Source: Paenibacillus nuruki (GTDB lineage: Bacteria > Bacillota > Bacilli > Paenibacillales > Paenibacillaceae). Taken from it: a DNA stretch of 64,000 bases. Within the stretch, counting starts at the first letter, position 1. Every line of letters begins with the position of its first letter. The translations under genes were made by a program, and so were the position numbers. Positions 62,792 to 64,000 of the stretch are shown here, one piece after another. The notes below the pieces were generated by a model. That model did no database searches. It was not told where the DNA came from and worked only from the letters and a program-made list of their open reading frames with translations. The stretch covers positions 62,001 through 126,000 of the forward strand of contig NZ_MDER01000070.1 in assembly GCF_001721045.1 (NCBI RefSeq), given 5' to 3'.

Positions 62792-64000
62792 CGCTTATTG
62801 CTCAGGTGATTGTTGATGTACCTAGCCGGGGCACAGATCGTCCATTTGATTATATTGTGCCGGAATCGATGCAAGGATGGTTAGAAGTAGGGAGTCGTGT
62901 CGGTGTTCCTTTTGGCCCACGTACATTACAAGGATTCGTTATTGGATTAAGTGGAACATCAGAGACACCTGCTGCAAAGCTCAAAGCATTGCAGGAATTA
63001 CTTGATCTTGTGCCTCCACTTTCAGAAGAATTAGTAGAATTGTCTGAATGGATGAGCGCCAAATATGCTTGTCATCGGATTACTGCGCTTCAATCGATGT
63101 TACCTGCGGCTTTGAAAGGTAAAGCAGAACGGTATATTCGAGTGGCTGAACGTGAATCTTGGGTAGGCGAAGATTCTCTTTTTGATGCTACAGCATCTTT
63201 ATTAACCGATGAAGAAGAACAGATTATCTCTCATATTCAAAAGCAACAAGAAGTGCGAATGGAATTGTTAAGTCGACGTTTTGGTGAACAAGCGCATATT
63301 ATCAAATCGTTGTTACAACGAGGCATATTATTAGAAAGCCGTAGCATACGTGATAAAGTGCAAAAGAAAACTGTTCGAACGGTTTCTTTACATTTGCCAG
63401 AAGATGAGATTCGTACGATTATTGAAGAATTTCCTGCCAAAGCCAAACGTCAGCAAGAAGTACTAACGTATATCGCAGATACAGGCGGCGATGTACCGTT
63501 GAAAGAAATTATGACGGTGCTTGGCGTAACAGCCAGTACAGTGAAAGCTTTAGCCGACAAAGGATATATCGCTATTATGGATATGGAAGTGTATCGTGAT
63601 CCTTATCAAGATCGTAACTTTACACCTACTACTCCATTTACATTAACCGATGAACAGCAACAGGTATATAACTCGATCATCAATCGGATTAACAAGCGGG
63701 AAAAAGGGGAATATTTAATTCACGGGATTACAGGCAGTGGTAAAACAGAAGTGTATCTGCAATGTATTCAGCGTGTGATTGAACAAGATCGACAAGCGAT
63801 TATGTTGGTACCTGAGATTGCACTGACTCCGCAGATGGTTGAGCGATTCAAAGGTCGGTTTGGCGATCGTGTAGCAGTGATGCATAGCCGTTTATCCAGT
63901 GGGGAACGTTATGATGAGTGGCGCAAAATCCGTGAAGGCAAATCGCAAGTTGCTATTGGGGCACGATCAGCGATTTTTGCTCCTTTTTCTAATCTGGGCT
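62788..64000 (+). CDS. priA: Primosomal protein N' (PriA), 3' end missing
   Basis: The frame starts in the ATGA overlap with coaBC and runs off the window end after 404 codons. PriA restarts stalled replication forks. The N-terminal domain (~1-100) and the winged-helix region with long linker are visible. The helicase core begins near residue 285; Walker A is G-I-T-G-S-G-K-T-E-V-Y-L at ~316. L-T-P-Q-M-V-E-R-F, H-S-R-L-S-S-G-E-R and I-G-A-R-S-A-I-F-A-P-F follow. Zinc-binding Cys and motifs III-VI lie beyond the edge. Confidence 0.95.
   Translation, partial: MTLIAQVIVDVPSRGTDRPFDYIVPESMQGWLEVGSRVGVPFGPRTLQGFVIGLSGTSETPAAKLKALQELLDLVPPLSEELVELSEWMSAKYACHRITALQSMLPAALKGKAERYIRVAERESWVGEDSLFDATASLLTDEEEQIISHIQKQQEVRMELLSRRFGEQAHIIKSLLQRGILLESRSIRDKVQKKTVRTVSLHLPEDEIRTIIEEFPAKAKRQQEVLTYIADTGGDVPLKEIMTVLGVTASTVKALADKGYIAIMDMEVYRDPYQDRNFTPTTPFTLTDEQQQVYNSIINRINKREKGEYLIHGITGSGKTEVYLQCIQRVIEQDRQAIMLVPEIALTPQMVERFKGRFGDRVAVMHSRLSSGERYDEWRKIREGKSQVAIGARSAIFAPFSNLG

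Noticed and set aside
1-64000. CRISPR arrays, insertion sequences, prophage or integrase genes
   Set aside because: No repeat-spacer pattern, transposase motif or flanking duplication was found anywhere in the window.

Overview
This 64 kb window is chromosomal DNA from a low-GC Gram-positive bacterium, most likely Paenibacillus or a close relative. The evidence is strong AGGAGG-type ribosome-binding sites, GTG and TTG starts, a tyrosyl T-box, CcpA, YtxJ, YlaN, the YlbF/YlbG pair, RemA, and the Bacillus-type run yicC-remA-gmk-rpoZ-coaBC-priA. No IS element, prophage, CRISPR array or rRNA operon was seen. Most of the window is core genome with lineage-specific small genes between conserved ones.

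Layout. 1-5 kb: the end of an Ig-repeat surface protein, a small LexA-DNA-binding-like protein behind an SOS-like box, tRNA-Val(GAC), and a MerR regulator/aldo-keto reductase pair with a textbook 19-bp-spacer operator. 5-12 kb: a polar amino acid ABC importer, an SDR, an alpha/beta hydrolase, glutamate racemase, and a WYL-like gene behind two LexA (DinR) boxes. 12-22 kb: a GH3 glycosidase, GNAT and MBL enzymes, a copper-amine-oxidase-like stalk protein, DUF1292, arginine decarboxylase, an MFS permease and YktB. 22-27 kb: 6-phosphogluconate dehydrogenase, shikimate kinase, a rhodanese, a divergent EPSP synthase and a CoA-binding protein. 27-34 kb: a glucose-family PTS IICBA-Enzyme I operon, a PfpI protein, ytxJ and ccpA. 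33-46 kb: PBP1A, T-box-tyrS, a chemoreceptor, rpsD with a long leader, a diguanylate cyclase, an M29 aminopeptidase, an HPr-like protein without the catalytic histidine, and YlaN. 46-56 kb: a Ca2+/H+ antiporter, an Asp23 protein, an FtsW-type SEDS protein, an M20 amidohydrolase, ylbF-ylbG, a LysR regulator, a PHP phosphoesterase and RqcH. 56-64 kb: dapF, a yitJ-type methionine/folate enzyme, and the yicC-to-priA cluster, which runs off the window end inside priA.

How the genes work together. Carbon control is concentrated here: PTS IICBA, Enzyme I, CcpA, and an HPr-like protein that keeps the regulatory serine region but lacks His15, whose promoter spacer carries a cre-like site. Cell-wall supply is represented by MurI, DapF, PBP1A and FtsW. 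Two otherwise undescribed small genes (1934-2200 and 11624-12055) share GAAC-N4-GTTC operators. I consider these the best candidates for new biology: a protease-less LexA-like DNA-binding protein and a stand-alone WYL-like protein, both apparently under DNA-damage control.

Start codons were chosen by ribosome-binding-site spacing and family alignment from memory. No searches or structure predictions were run.
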